Source: Clostridia bacterium
GTDB lineage: Bacteria > Bacillota > Clostridia > Oscillospirales > CAG-272
Reading direction: 5' to 3'
Assembly: GCA_017540175.1 (NCBI GenBank)
Contig: JAFYBN010000034.1
Span: forward strand, 1-64,000
DNA: 64,000 bases
A program made the translations under genes and the position numbers. This document shows positions 1-9,585 of the stretch, piece after piece (within the stretch, counting starts at the first letter, position 1; the number at the start of each line of letters is the position of its first letter). Below the pieces are notes generated by a model, which had not been told where the DNA came from, made no database searches, and was given only the letters and a program-made list of their open reading frames with translations.

Positions 1-46
1 CAGCTCAGGCTCAAATGCATGACGCCGATGGAATTTCATCGTGCTG

Positions 47-84
47 CCGTGTAAAAAACTCCACCCTACCGGAAAGCAGGGTGG
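47..84 (-). terminator. Intrinsic terminator of the fucosidase gene
   Basis: Read on the minus strand, a perfect 7-bp stem (CCACCCT/AGGGTGG, plus-strand 61-84) is followed by six T residues. It lies about 90 bases downstream of the fucosidase stop. The rest of positions 1-174 shows no gene. Confidence 0.75.
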
Positions 85-174
85 AATTCATGAAACATTT
101 CTTTTGTTTTTTCACTGTCTACTTGACAGGGGGCGGTTCACACGCGAACCCCGGGGCGTTTTTCAGTTATCCGA

Positions 175-1599
175 TCAATCCTGCGCCTCGTACACCGCGA
201 AGAACGAGAGCGTCGGCTCCGTTCTCGCGTCGAGGATGCGCACGCGCAGGGCGGTCGTTTCGATCCCGCCGAGGGGAACGATGCGCTTGTACCCCACGAC
301 CGTGCCGCGGTAAACCTCTTCGAAGGCACCGTCCTTCCTGACGTCCACGGCGAAGCGCTCCACGCGCTGGCTCAGAAGAATGTTTTCCTTCAGCACGACG
401 TTGCCGACGTGGACGGGTTCCTTCCATTCGGCGGTGAGCTCGGCGGTGTTCGTCCCGTTTGCCGCGCGGAAATATGTCGCGTAATCGTCGGTTCGCGCGT
501 ACAGCGCCTCATGTCCCTCTTCGGCGGGCGTGGACGTGAGTTCGGCGTACGGAAGCAGGTTCACGCGGAATGCCTTCTCAAGCTCCGCGCCGATCTCTTC
601 GAGGCGCTTCACGTCGTTTTCGTGCAGCAGTCCCTCGCTCGTCGGCGGGATGTTCAAAAGAAACGTCGCGTTTCCGCCCACGGAGTTGTAATAGATGTGC
701 ATCATGTCCCCGAGCGGTCGCACCTTGTCGTTTTCCGACGCGTGCCAGAACCAGCCCGGACGGATCGAGGTGTTGACCTCCGCGGCGAACCACACGAGAT
801 CCTCCTCGTCCTTCAGAATTTCCCGGCTGCCGAGATCGCCGTCGGAAGCCGAGACCTTTCTCAGCCGGAACGCTGCGTCGTCGGACTGCTGGCTCTTCGC
901 GGCGATCTTTTCCGTGTCCCACATCCGCCGCGGCACCACGCTCCATTCGGCGTCCCGGGTGTATCCCGCTTCGTTGCCGCACCAGCGCACGTCCGGCCCG
1001 CAGACCGAAATGCACGCGCCGGGCTGGTATTTCCGCACGACGGCGTAATACCGCTTCCAGTCGTAGACCTGCCGCTTGCCGTTCGGCCCCTCGCCGCACG
1101 CGCCGTCGAACCAGACGGAGAAGATTTCACCGTACTGCGTGAGAAGCTCGGTGAGCTGGGCGCAGAAATAGTCGTCGTACGCCTCGCCCTGTCCGTAGAG
1201 CGGGCTGTTGCGGTCCCACGGGGAGAGATAAACGCCGAATTTCAGCCCGTATTTCCGGCAGGCGTCCGACGCCTCGCGCACCACGTCGCCCCGTCCGCCG
1301 CGGAAGGGGGAGGAGGAGACGCTGTGCTTCGTGTATTTCGTCTGCCAGAGGCAGAAGCCGTCGTGGTGCTTCGCGGTGAGGATCATCCCCCGCATCCCGG
1401 CAGCCTTGATCGCGCGCGCCCACTGCTCCGCGTCGAGCTTCTCCGGGTTGAAGATCGCGGGGTCCTCCGTGCCGTCCCCCCATTCCCGGTCGGTAAAGGC
1501 GTTGACCGTGAAGTGGATGAAGCTGTAAAATTCCGTCTGCTGATGCGCGAGCTGGCGCGGGGAGGGGAATACCTGCGTGAGTCTTTCGTCGAGTGTCAT
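175..1599 (-). CDS. Alpha-L-fucosidase, glycoside hydrolase family 29
   Basis: A 474-residue protein expected to release alpha-L-fucose from glycans by a retaining mechanism. The GH29 signature is clear: a TIM barrel with the HHDGF motif near residues 78-82 and the nucleophile Asp165 in VWFDGA. About 110 C-terminal residues look like a small beta-sandwich. No signal peptide is visible, so the enzyme is probably cytoplasmic and acts on imported oligosaccharides. The start was placed at the ATG preceded by AGGAGG with a 6-base spacer; the reading frame extends 15 codons further upstream without a better site. The gene is a single-gene unit with its own promoter, divergent from the DUF4838 gene. 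The family is firm; the natural substrate is not known. Confidence 0.9.
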   Translation of the reverse strand: MTLDERLTQVFPSPRQLAHQQTEFYSFIHFTVNAFTDREWGDGTEDPAIFNPEKLDAEQWARAIKAAGMRGMILTAKHHDGFCLWQTKYTKHSVSSSPFRGGRGDVVREASDACRKYGLKFGVYLSPWDRNSPLYGQGEAYDDYFCAQLTELLTQYGEIFSVWFDGACGEGPNGKRQVYDWKRYYAVVRKYQPGACISVCGPDVRWCGNEAGYTRDAEWSVVPRRMWDTEKIAAKSQQSDDAAFRLRKVSASDGDLGSREILKDEEDLVWFAAEVNTSIRPGWFWHASENDKVRPLGDMMHIYYNSVGGNATFLLNIPPTSEGLLHENDVKRLEEIGAELEKAFRVNLLPYAELTSTPAEEGHEALYARTDDYATYFRAANGTNTAELTAEWKEPVHVGNVVLKENILLSQRVERFAVDVRKDGAFEEVYRGTVVGYKRIVPLGGIETTALRVRILDARTEPTLSFFAVYEAQD

Positions 1600-1673
1600 G
1601 GGGAGCCTCCTCTGTTGAGCCGGGACTGTTCTTCGCATTGCCATAGTCGGAGCGACCTCGTCCCTTTTCTCTC

Positions 1674-1702
1674 ATTATACAGGATTTCGGCGCGCCTGAC
1701 AA
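1674..1702 (-). promoter_or_regulatory. Sigma-A type promoter for the fucosidase gene
   Basis: Minus strand TTGTCA-N17-TATAAT, about 75 bases upstream of the GH29 start. It faces the DUF4838 promoter across a 380-base divergent spacer; nothing else stands out in that spacer. Confidence 0.7.
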
Positions 1703-1867
1703 GCCCCGGGACAAAAAAAGACGGATTCCCGCCGTCCCGCTGACCGCTCCCCGCGCCGTCCGCGCTCTTCGCTCGCCTCTTTCCGGCAAGCCGCGAGATG
1801 CCTGTCCCACGCGCGTCAACCGCGTTTCCCCTGTGCTTCCCGCGTGCGTTTTTTACCGTTTCGCGGG

Positions 1868-1896
1868 TTGACTTGACGCCGGATCTATGGTACAAT
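1868..1896 (+). promoter_or_regulatory. Sigma-A type promoter for the DUF4838 gene
   Basis: TTGACT-N17-TACAAT, 83 bases upstream of the chosen ATG. Confidence 0.75.
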
Positions 1897-1978
1897 GAAA
1901 CCATCCGGGAAACCCGGGCGCATGCGGAATACGGCTGAGAACGTCCGGGACCCCGATCATCGTCAAAGGAGTTTTGTC

Positions 1979-3547
1979 ATGCGGAAACTGATCGTAAAAG
2001 GAACGGAACTGAACCCGGCCGTCCTCTGCGCCGGGGAAAGCGCGCCGGAGAAGTACGCGGCGTCGGAACTCAAAAAGTACCTTGAGAAAATCGGGATCGC
2101 GGTCGAAGAGAACGGCGCGTCCCCGAACGTGAAGATCGGCGTCGATCCCGAAATCAGACGGGACGGATACCGGATCGAAGCGGGGGACGGCGCGCTCGCG
2201 ATCCTCGGCGGCAACGGCCGCGGCGTGATTTACGGCGTTTACGCCTTCCTCGAGAAGTACGCGGGAATGCGCTTCTTCATGCCCGGCGTGGAAAAGCTCG
2301 GCGAGGGCGATCTCGTCGTCGATGAGGATGCCGCCTTCACCCCGATCTTCGAGATGCGGCAGTCGGACTGGCCTTGCGGAAACGGGGATGTGGACTGGTG
2401 CCTCAAAAACGGCGTCAACCAGAGACCCATTCCGGACGAGCGCGGCGGGCACATCCGCTACGGCGGCTTCGTGCACACGATCGGCGGGCTCGTCGGTGTT
2501 CCGGGAGATCAGCAGCCCTGCTTCTGCGACCCCGAGAATCTGAAAAAAGCCATCACGGGTGTGCGCGCCATTCTCGAAAAGGACCCCGGTGTGAGCATCA
2601 TCTCCGTCTCGCAGAACGACAACATGAATTACTGTAAATGCGAGAAATGCGCCGCCGTCGACGCGGAGGAGGGCAGCCACATGGGCTCGATGCTGCGCTT
2701 CGTGAACGCCGTCGCCGCCGACATCGCACAGGACTACCCGAACGTCGTCATCGATACGCTCGCTTATCAGCACACGAGAAAGGCGCCGTCGGTCACGAAG
2801 CCCCTGCCGAACGTGTGCATCCGCCTCTGCTCCATCGAATGCTGCTTCTCCCATCCGCTCGACGACGGCTCCTGCCCCGTCAACGCGGCGTTCCATCACG
2901 ACATCGTGGAATGGAGCAAGATCTGCGACCGCATTTACATCTGGGACTATGTGACGGACTTCTGCTTCTACGTCCCGACCTTCCCGAACTTCGGCGTGCT
3001 GAGAAAGAACATGCGCTTCTTCGCCGAGCACGGCGTGCGCGGCATGTACCCCGAAGGCAACTACAATTCCCCCGCGTCCGGCGAGTTCGGCGAGCTGCGC
3101 TGCTATCTGCTCGCCAAGCTGATGTGGGATCCGCTCATGAGCGAGATCGAATACCTCCGCCATATGGACGAATTCCTCGCCGGGTATTACGGAGAGGGCT
3201 GGCGGTATATCCGCGCCTACATCGACTGGACGACGGCGGAGGCGGCGGGAGAGCATATGAACATCTGGAACCCGCCCTTCTCGACCATCCCGCGGGAAAA
3301 GTACGCCGCGATGGAGGAAACCTTCGACGCGTGGTGGGATAAGGCGGAAGAGCTGGCGGGCGACCGCCTCGACGCCGTAAAGCGTTCCCGCATCCAGTGG
3401 CGTGCGATCAAGCTCATGCTGAAGCCCGACGCCGAGGGCGGAGCGGCGCTGCTCAATGAGCTCAGAGAGCGGAATATCCGCTGGCGCGAGTGGGGCGAGG
3501 CGGTGCCTGCGTACAATCCCGCCGAGTCTCCCGCAAACTGGCGGTAA
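1979..3547 (+). CDS. DUF4838 domain protein, glycoside-hydrolase-like
   Basis: A 522-residue protein. Residues about 20-110 resemble the N-terminal domain of GH67/GH20-type enzymes (YAASELKKYLEKIG, then GVIYGVYAFLEKYAG), followed by a DUF4838 core with a cysteine pair in the NYCKCEKC motif. The family is abundant in polysaccharide-degrading gut bacteria and is thought to act on glycans, but I know of no firmly established activity. The start is the ATG after AAAGGAG (1965-1971); an upstream in-frame ATG at 1895 lies on the -10 element of the promoter and was rejected. There is no signal peptide, so the product is likely cytoplasmic. The gene is monocistronic, ends in a shared terminator, and converges on the GH43 operon. 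Confidence 0.75.
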   Translation: MRKLIVKGTELNPAVLCAGESAPEKYAASELKKYLEKIGIAVEENGASPNVKIGVDPEIRRDGYRIEAGDGALAILGGNGRGVIYGVYAFLEKYAGMRFFMPGVEKLGEGDLVVDEDAAFTPIFEMRQSDWPCGNGDVDWCLKNGVNQRPIPDERGGHIRYGGFVHTIGGLVGVPGDQQPCFCDPENLKKAITGVRAILEKDPGVSIISVSQNDNMNYCKCEKCAAVDAEEGSHMGSMLRFVNAVAADIAQDYPNVVIDTLAYQHTRKAPSVTKPLPNVCIRLCSIECCFSHPLDDGSCPVNAAFHHDIVEWSKICDRIYIWDYVTDFCFYVPTFPNFGVLRKNMRFFAEHGVRGMYPEGNYNSPASGEFGELRCYLLAKLMWDPLMSEIEYLRHMDEFLAGYYGEGWRYIRAYIDWTTAEAAGEHMNIWNPPFSTIPREKYAAMEETFDAWWDKAEELAGDRLDAVKRSRIQWRAIKLMLKPDAEGGAALLNELRERNIRWREWGEAVPAYNPAESPANWR

Positions 3548-3591
3548 ACGGTAAACGGACGGACCGCAAGTAATCCAAAAAAACGATAAAA

Positions 3592-3637
3592 CGGGGCTGA
3601 CGCCTTCCTCTCCGGAGCGCGTCAGCCCCGCGTTTCT
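3592..3637 (+). terminator. Bidirectional terminator between DUF4838 and GH43 genes
   Basis: A 12-bp perfect stem (CGGGGCTGACGC 3592-3603 with 3619-3630), followed by a T-rich run on the plus strand. It is preceded by a seven-A run, which gives a T run on the minus strand. It can serve both convergent units. Confidence 0.8.
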
Positions 3638-3640
3638 TAT

Positions 3641-3735
3641 GGGATTTATTTGCCATGGAGAGCGTGTCAGCCGCCGTTTCAAACGAGATTTATCTGCCGT
3701 GGGAGAGAGCGCTCAGCTCCCGCTTCGGACGGGCT
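3641..3735. repeat. Degenerate tandem duplication of about 47 bases
   Basis: Two adjacent copies align from GGGATTTATTTGCC (about 3641) and GAGATTTATCTGCC (about 3688), each continuing through a GTGTCAGC/GCTCAGC stretch. They sit between the terminator and the GH43 stop codon. The copies differ at several positions, so the duplication looks old. Confidence 0.45.
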
Positions 3736-4998
3736 TTACCTGAAGAAGCAGAGCGCGTCCGCCGCCGCGGTGAAATCCTCTCCGAAAAACCGAAGCTCGA
3801 CCTCCGCGAGCCCGTATGCCGGTCGCTCGAGCGCCGTGCGGACCTCAGTGAAAGCGGCGGACGGCGCGAGCTTCACGCATCCCGCGTACTGCCCGCCGAG
3901 ATATATCTCCGCCCGGCAGGGCTTGTCCGTCCGTGCGGTCAGCGCGAAGGAGGTCTCCCCGTCGAAGCGGAAGGAGCGGTAAAGCGCGCGGTCCGCGTTT
4001 TGGATTTCCGTCAGCGCGCAGCCGTATGCGGAGGCTTCATCGCACGCGATCCGTACGTGCCCGCCGAGCTCCGCGGAGCGGCACGCGGGAATCGTCTCGC
4101 CGCCCGCGAATTCCCCGGAGGTCATCTTCACCTCGCGGATCGAGCCGTCGTCCTCAAAGAAGACCGGCTCGGCGCAGACGTGGCGCGAGAAGACGTCCCC
4201 GTGGGTGGAGCGGTGGTAGAAGACATACCACTGACCCCGGAATTCGCACAGGGAGCCGTGGTTGTTCCACGTTGAGGGATCGCAGCCGAAATTGTCGATC
4301 ACCACGCCGCCGTACCGGAAGCCGCGGTCCGGGAAATCGGAGACGGCGTACCCGAGCGAGGTCGCCCGCCCGCCGTGCCGGTGCGTGTCGGTGTAGAGAT
4401 AGTAATACTTGCCGCCGATCTTCTTGACGGAGGAGCCCTCGTGAAATTCGTGCTCCGCGACGGAAAGGGGCCGGGTCGCCGTCTCCGGGTCGATTTCGAG
4501 CATATTGTCCTTCAGCTTCGCCGCCCGCACCGCGTCGAACTGACCCCAGTAGAACCATGCCTGACCGTCGTCGTCGATCAGCACGGCGGGATCGATGCCG
4601 TGCACGTGCTCCATCGGGCCGACGTCCTCGAACGGACCCGCAGGGGAATCGCTCACGGCGACGCCGCACCGCCCGTCCGGGACGCAGTAGTAGAGGTAGT
4701 ACTTTCCGTCCCGGTAAGCGCAGTCGGGCGCGTAGAGCGCCCCGAGATCCTTTGCCCAGCCGTCCTTCGTCATGGCAAGGGAGAAGGACACGCCGTGGTC
4801 GGTCCAGTGGATGAGATCGTCCGAAGAATAAACGTGATATACGTCCGAGCAGTATTTCTTCTCTCCGGGCAGATCAAAGGAACCGTAGAGATAAATCCTC
4901 CCGCCTGCCTCGAGCCAGACGTGCGCCTCCGCGTCGGGGACGAAGACGTCGAGCGGCAGAATGGGATTGGTGATCCGCGTGATGTTCGTGCTTTCCAT
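3736..4998 (-). CDS. Glycoside hydrolase family 43
   Basis: A 420-residue enzyme of the five-bladed beta-propeller GH43 type (beta-xylosidase or alpha-L-arabinofuranosidase activities are typical). The three expected acids can be placed: Asp22 in VPDAEAHVW as base, Asp136 in HGIDPAVLIDD as pKa modulator, and Glu187 in EFHEGSS as acid. Residues about 300-420 form a beta-sandwich resembling a CBM6-type or GH43 C-terminal module. There is no signal peptide. The start is the ATG with AAGGAAGG upstream; 14 further in-frame codons upstream lack a ribosome binding site. It is the second gene of an operon, 29 bases after the GH106-like gene, so the two probably act on the same imported oligosaccharide. 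The substrate cannot be read from the sequence. Confidence 0.88.
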   Translation of the reverse strand: MESTNITRITNPILPLDVFVPDAEAHVWLEAGGRIYLYGSFDLPGEKKYCSDVYHVYSSDDLIHWTDHGVSFSLAMTKDGWAKDLGALYAPDCAYRDGKYYLYYCVPDGRCGVAVSDSPAGPFEDVGPMEHVHGIDPAVLIDDDGQAWFYWGQFDAVRAAKLKDNMLEIDPETATRPLSVAEHEFHEGSSVKKIGGKYYYLYTDTHRHGGRATSLGYAVSDFPDRGFRYGGVVIDNFGCDPSTWNNHGSLCEFRGQWYVFYHRSTHGDVFSRHVCAEPVFFEDDGSIREVKMTSGEFAGGETIPACRSAELGGHVRIACDEASAYGCALTEIQNADRALYRSFRFDGETSFALTARTDKPCRAEIYLGGQYAGCVKLAPSAAFTEVRTALERPAYGLAEVELRFFGEDFTAAADALCFFR

Positions 4999-5027
4999 GA
5001 GGAACCTTCCTTTGCGGTTTATTTCCG

Positions 5028-7616
5028 TTACCGGAGCCATTTGACAGGCCCGAGCAGCCCGGAGGCGGGGATCGCCATAAAGGCGGAGAACCCGTCGCGC
5101 AGGGCGTTGGCAAGCGTGTTCGACACTTCGATCAGGAGCTCGTTTTCGCCGTCCTTCAGCGCATCCGAGAGATCGTACCGGTACGGCGGGCAGACGCGGA
5201 CGCCGAGGTCATGCCCGTTGAGCCATACGTGCGCCGTCTGTCCGACCGCGCCGAGATCGAGCGCGAGGGATTCCTTTTTGCCTGTGAAGACCGCGGTATA
5301 GCGCATCCTGCCGGAGAAGCCGGGATCGCGGCCCGCCCCGGTCAGGCTGAACAGCCCGCCCGCCGGGACGGCTTCGGCGGCGGTCGTATAGGCGTTCATG
5401 TCGGTATAGGGCGCGGTCTCCACGCGGAAGACAAGCCCGGCGGGGGCGCTTTCGTCCCAAGCCTTCTTTTCGGGCAGGGCGGGGAGCTCCCCGGTTTTCT
5501 CGAACACCGCGATCACGGACTGGTACGGCGCGAGCTTCAGCTTCAATGCGCCGCACGCAAGCGGGACGCGGGAGATTTCGTCGTTCAAGAGATCGAGCAG
5601 AGCGCCCTCCGTAAGAGACTCAAGCCCGCTCAGCCGCACCGCGGTTTCGACCTCGTCGGCGGTCGATTCGTTGACGAACATATAGATTTCGCTTGTGCCG
5701 GCGGTATAGTGGCAGACGCGGAGCATGGGGAAATCCCCCTCGACCATCACGTCCCGGGAGAGGAATTCGTCGAGGCGGGAGAGCAGGTCTGCGGGAGTCG
5801 TATCCGGTTCCATCCGGATCACGGGGACGCCCGCTTGCTCGAGCCGCAGAAGAGCCTCCGTCAGCGGAGAGGGCAGGAGCTTTGCCGCCGGGACGATCAG
5901 GCACTGATACGTCTCCGCGCCGACCTTCAGCCGTCCGTTTTCCGCTTCGGCGGGGAAGATGCGGCTTCCGCTCGTCTGTGTGAAGCAGTCGGCGGGGAGG
6001 ATGTCGAAATCGATGTGCGCGTCGTAGAGCGTCTTCGCCGGAACCTGTGTGAGCATCGCGTCCCCGTCCTTGTTCATCCATTCGGCGTCCGCGTGATAAA
6101 GGATCGCGCAGTCCGCGCGGTGAACGCCGCCGGAGAGCAGATGTGCCGCCCGGTTGCCGTAGGTCATGAGCTTTGAGAAGCCCTCGAACTGCGGGTCGGC
6201 TCCGTTCGCGCCGAAATGCGGCGGGCAGTCGGGATCGGGGAACGCCGGGGAGAAGGCGTGCGGCACGAAGCGGTTCACGCCGCGCACGAGCAGATAGTCG
6301 AGCAGCCACTTCATCGCGGGCGTCCCCTCCGCCCAGCCGTACGCGCCGAAGACCTCGCACATCGCTCTGCCCTCCGTCTCCGTGCCGATGTGGGCGAAGG
6401 AGGAGGCGAGCTTCGCGAGAACGTAGTCGAAGAAAGCGGGGTCGGCATTGTTGCCGAAGGTGGTCGCCGAGTGGATATAGCCGCTCATGCCCGGCATGAT
6501 CTGATGCAGGACGATGTCGATGCCGCTCATGTGCTGCCCGTCGAGGGAGCGGAAATAGTGCCCGCCGCTGCAGCCGAGGCGCGCGTGCGCGTTCATGTCT
6601 TCGATGATATGGCCGATGTACTGTACCCCGTGCGCCGCGCACCACGCGCCGAGCTGACGGGTGAAAGAGTCCCGGTAGAGCTTCGTCACCGCGTCCATGT
6701 AGGCGTGCCGGATCTTTCCGGTATCGGGACCGATCCCGAACCAAAGCCCGGAGAGGTACGGCGCCGGGTCGTATCCGAGGGACTCTGCCATCATGCCGGG
6801 GATGCGGTCGTTCCACGGCAGGGCGAGCCCCGGCATTCCGACGCGGCGGTCGTACATGCCCCGGTCGATCGCGTGCGGACCGAACCAGGTATTGCCGAGC
6901 GAGGGCTCGTCCGAGAAGAAACCGGCGATCGTCGTGCCGAAATACTTCGCGTAATGCGCGTAGTGACTCTCGTACACCGCGTCGATCAGCACCCGGACGG
7001 ATTCTTCGCAGAGCATGTCTATGTAGTCCGGGTGGCTCGTTCCCTTGCGGGTCTTGTAGAAGAAGAACACGCGCCAGCACCCCGCGGGGATCGAGAAACG
7101 CAGAAATCCGTCCTTCACGCCGTCCGTCAGCCGGATAGCCTCGGGCGCGCAGTCCTCGAGGATCTCGCTCTCGTCGGACGGGACGCGGCGGCAGGCATAA
7201 ACGTCGAGCAGGATGTGCTCTTCATTCACCGCATCCGCCATGAGCAGCGCGTCGTCCAGCGGTCCCATCACGTCGACGTGGCGCTCGACGAGCTGCCAGT
7301 TTCTCAGCTCGGGATGGAATTTCTTGATGTGCCCGGCGGCGTGACCGGTCGGGAAGTGGTCGTCGTCGAGGATCCAGACCTGCATCCCGCGCTTTTGTGC
7401 CTCCGCGAGGATGAGATCCATGTCGCGCCACCAGCCCTCGCCCACGAAATCGCGGTGAGGCCGGGACTCCACGCAGAACGCGCGGCATCCGCTTTTGTAA
7501 ATCCGCTCCACCTCTTCGGGGATGGTCGCGGTGTGGTCGCCGTGCTGCCAGTAGAAGGGGAGCATATAGTTTTCTTCCCCGCCGGAGAGCACGTCGTTCA
7601 GCCGCTTGTATGCCAT
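5028..7616 (-). CDS. Large glycoside hydrolase, GH106-like
   Basis: An 862-residue protein with an N-terminal TIM-barrel-like region and a C-terminal galactose-binding-like jelly roll (HVWLNGHDLGVRV, then NELLIEVSNTLANAL, residues about 790-850). This layout matches the GH106 alpha-L-rhamnosidase-like group, in which many members are untested. Candidate acidic residues lie in FFSDEPSLG (about 240), GHIIEDMNAH and GTETEGRAMCE. There is no signal peptide. The ATG has AGGAGG 7 bases upstream. It is the first gene of the operon with the GH43 enzyme, which fits stepwise removal of side chains from a plant or mucin-type oligosaccharide (inference). The family assignment is moderate; the activity is unknown. 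Confidence 0.65.
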   Translation of the reverse strand: MAYKRLNDVLSGGEENYMLPFYWQHGDHTATIPEEVERIYKSGCRAFCVESRPHRDFVGEGWWRDMDLILAEAQKRGMQVWILDDDHFPTGHAAGHIKKFHPELRNWQLVERHVDVMGPLDDALLMADAVNEEHILLDVYACRRVPSDESEILEDCAPEAIRLTDGVKDGFLRFSIPAGCWRVFFFYKTRKGTSHPDYIDMLCEESVRVLIDAVYESHYAHYAKYFGTTIAGFFSDEPSLGNTWFGPHAIDRGMYDRRVGMPGLALPWNDRIPGMMAESLGYDPAPYLSGLWFGIGPDTGKIRHAYMDAVTKLYRDSFTRQLGAWCAAHGVQYIGHIIEDMNAHARLGCSGGHYFRSLDGQHMSGIDIVLHQIMPGMSGYIHSATTFGNNADPAFFDYVLAKLASSFAHIGTETEGRAMCEVFGAYGWAEGTPAMKWLLDYLLVRGVNRFVPHAFSPAFPDPDCPPHFGANGADPQFEGFSKLMTYGNRAAHLLSGGVHRADCAILYHADAEWMNKDGDAMLTQVPAKTLYDAHIDFDILPADCFTQTSGSRIFPAEAENGRLKVGAETYQCLIVPAAKLLPSPLTEALLRLEQAGVPVIRMEPDTTPADLLSRLDEFLSRDVMVEGDFPMLRVCHYTAGTSEIYMFVNESTADEVETAVRLSGLESLTEGALLDLLNDEISRVPLACGALKLKLAPYQSVIAVFEKTGELPALPEKKAWDESAPAGLVFRVETAPYTDMNAYTTAAEAVPAGGLFSLTGAGRDPGFSGRMRYTAVFTGKKESLALDLGAVGQTAHVWLNGHDLGVRVCPPYRYDLSDALKDGENELLIEVSNTLANALRDGFSAFMAIPASGLLGPVKWLR

Positions 7617-7783
7617 GTCTTTTCCTCCTGTGCGATCCGCCGCGCCCGAAATTGCCGGACGGGGTGGAAGTGTTTCGGCTCTTTCGTTCCATTTTACCCG
7701 AAAACGCGGAAAAACGCAAGAGAATTTGTGCGATTCCGCACGGAAACCGCAGGTTTTTCATTCGTTTTATCCGCGTTCGCGTC

Positions 7784-7812
7784 TTGACGCGGGATGGGCG
7801 AGGTGATATAAT
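7784..7812 (+). promoter_or_regulatory. Strong sigma-A promoter for a solute-binding lipoprotein
   Basis: TTGACG-N17-TATAAT, 63 bases upstream of the lipoprotein ATG. Confidence 0.8.
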
Positions 7813-7875
7813 AGGGACGAATCAAACGCAGCCGCCCGCGGGGGCGGAGCTTCCCGCACGGAAAGGAGACCGATC

Positions 7876-9435
7876 ATGAAAACAACGAGAAGAGCCAAAA
7901 AAGCGCTGTGCCTGCTCACAGCCCTTCTTATGCTCCTGCCCGTCTTCGCTGCGTGCTCCGAATCGAAGGAGAACACCGACGGGGAAAAGGCGGGGACGGA
8001 CGCGCCCGCCGTTTCCTCGGACAATACCGCGCCCGAGGAGACCGAGGAGGAAACCGAGCCCGATCCCTTCGCGGGACGCAGTTATAACGGCCGCTCTTTC
8101 CGCGTCAGCTCCTCCACGAACGACGCCGAATCGACGCTTGTGTCCTCGAACTATCTCATCGAGGGTCCGGAAGAGCTGGTCGGAGACGCCGCTCCCGACG
8201 AGGCGTTCCAGCGCAACAAGAGGGTCGAGGAACTTCTCGACATCAGCCTTGAGTTCACCGGAGTGAACTACGGCTACGGCGACGTGGGCAATTACATCCG
8301 CCATTTCGTCACCACCGCGGACGACGCTTACGACTGCTTCATCAACGATATCTACGGTACGACCTCCCTCACCGTGGAGGGCGCGTTCCACAACGGGCTC
8401 GATTTCGAAAACTTCGATTTCTCAAAGCCGTGGTGGTACGAGGACTTCATGCGCGACATCTCGTTCAACTACCAGTATCAGTTCGCGCTCGCGGGAGACT
8501 TCTTCATCGACGTTCTCCGCTCCTCCCACATCCTGATTTTGAATAAATCCCTCTATGCCGACATCTACGGCAACCCGGATGAAATGTACGACATCGTGCT
8601 GGCGGGCGACTGGACGTACGACAGAATGTGCGCCATGATCGAGGAGGTCTATTCCGACCTCAACGGCAACCAGAAGGCGGACGGGGACGACCGCTACGCG
8701 TACGTGTGCTATCAGATCTGGGGACCGATGATTCCACACCTCATCTCCGCAGACCCCGGCTTCGTGGAGCGGGACGAGCAGGGTTACCCGACCTTCACGG
8801 TGTACAACGAGCGCACGCTGAAGCTCATCGACTATCTTGAAGTACTGTTCATGGGGCCGTACTGCGGCGTGCAGGACGTCTTCCAGGGCGGAACCTCCGC
8901 GGACATGAACTTTGCGACAGGCAAATCCCTCTTCATCGGCTCCCAGCGCCTCGGTTCGCTCGAGCACAGCACCTTCCGCGATATGGAGTACGACATCGGC
9001 GTGGTCCCCTATCCGACGATGGAACCGGGCGGGAAGTACATCACCTCCGCGCACGACACCTCCGAGGTCGGGCTCATCCCCGTGACCGTTCCGCTTGACG
9101 ACTTTGATTTCGTCAGCGCCGCGATCGAGGTGCTGAACCGCGAAACCAACAAAACGGTGCTTCCGGTGTATTACGAATCCTCCCTCAAGCTCAAATACAC
9201 CCGCGACCAGATGTCCGCGCGGATGATCGACATCATCCACGACAACATCGGCAATTCCTTCCCGCTCGCGTGGTCGAACCAGTTCGACGGCATGCTGCTC
9301 TTCAAGATCTACGAGGCCATCGTGGACAACGGCGGCGACTACGCGTCGTACTACAAGAGAGCGGAAAAGGCGCAGACCAAGATCCTCGCGAAGATGATCG
9401 AGAAATTCGAGAAGAACAATCACGTGGGTGAGTAA
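7876..9435 (+). CDS. Extracellular solute-binding lipoprotein (ABC sugar type)
   Basis: A 519-residue lipoprotein: a positively charged N-terminus, a hydrophobic segment and the lipobox LPVFAAC with Cys27 as the lipidation site, then an acidic low-complexity linker to about residue 60. The rest resembles large family-1 sugar-binding proteins of Clostridia. It would capture an oligosaccharide outside the membrane and hand it to an ABC permease. No permease or ATPase gene lies next to it, so it must share one encoded elsewhere or act as an orphan. It has a strong own promoter and GAAAGGAG before the ATG. It converges on a second lipoprotein of the same type. Confidence 0.82.
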   Translation: MKTTRRAKKALCLLTALLMLLPVFAACSESKENTDGEKAGTDAPAVSSDNTAPEETEEETEPDPFAGRSYNGRSFRVSSSTNDAESTLVSSNYLIEGPEELVGDAAPDEAFQRNKRVEELLDISLEFTGVNYGYGDVGNYIRHFVTTADDAYDCFINDIYGTTSLTVEGAFHNGLDFENFDFSKPWWYEDFMRDISFNYQYQFALAGDFFIDVLRSSHILILNKSLYADIYGNPDEMYDIVLAGDWTYDRMCAMIEEVYSDLNGNQKADGDDRYAYVCYQIWGPMIPHLISADPGFVERDEQGYPTFTVYNERTLKLIDYLEVLFMGPYCGVQDVFQGGTSADMNFATGKSLFIGSQRLGSLEHSTFRDMEYDIGVVPYPTMEPGGKYITSAHDTSEVGLIPVTVPLDDFDFVSAAIEVLNRETNKTVLPVYYESSLKLKYTRDQMSARMIDIIHDNIGNSFPLAWSNQFDGMLLFKIYEAIVDNGGDYASYYKRAEKAQTKILAKMIEKFEKNNHVGE

Positions 9436-9504
9436 CGCCGCGCGGGTCCGCACGCGCGACACAGTCCGCACGTGCGACCGCGATCCAACCGAACAGCAGC
9501 AAAA

Positions 9505-9550
9505 CCGCCGCGCTCCGTTCCGGGAAGGAATGAAGCGCGGCGGCGTTTTT
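9505..9550. terminator. Bidirectional terminator between two solute-binding genes
   Basis: A 10-bp stem CCGCCGCGCT/AGCGCGGCGG (9505-9514 with 9534-9543) is followed by TTTTT on the plus strand and by AAAA on its other side, serving both convergent genes. Confidence 0.85.
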
Positions 9551-9585
9551 CCGTTCGTTTTGTTTGCGGTTTCTCAGCCGATGGG

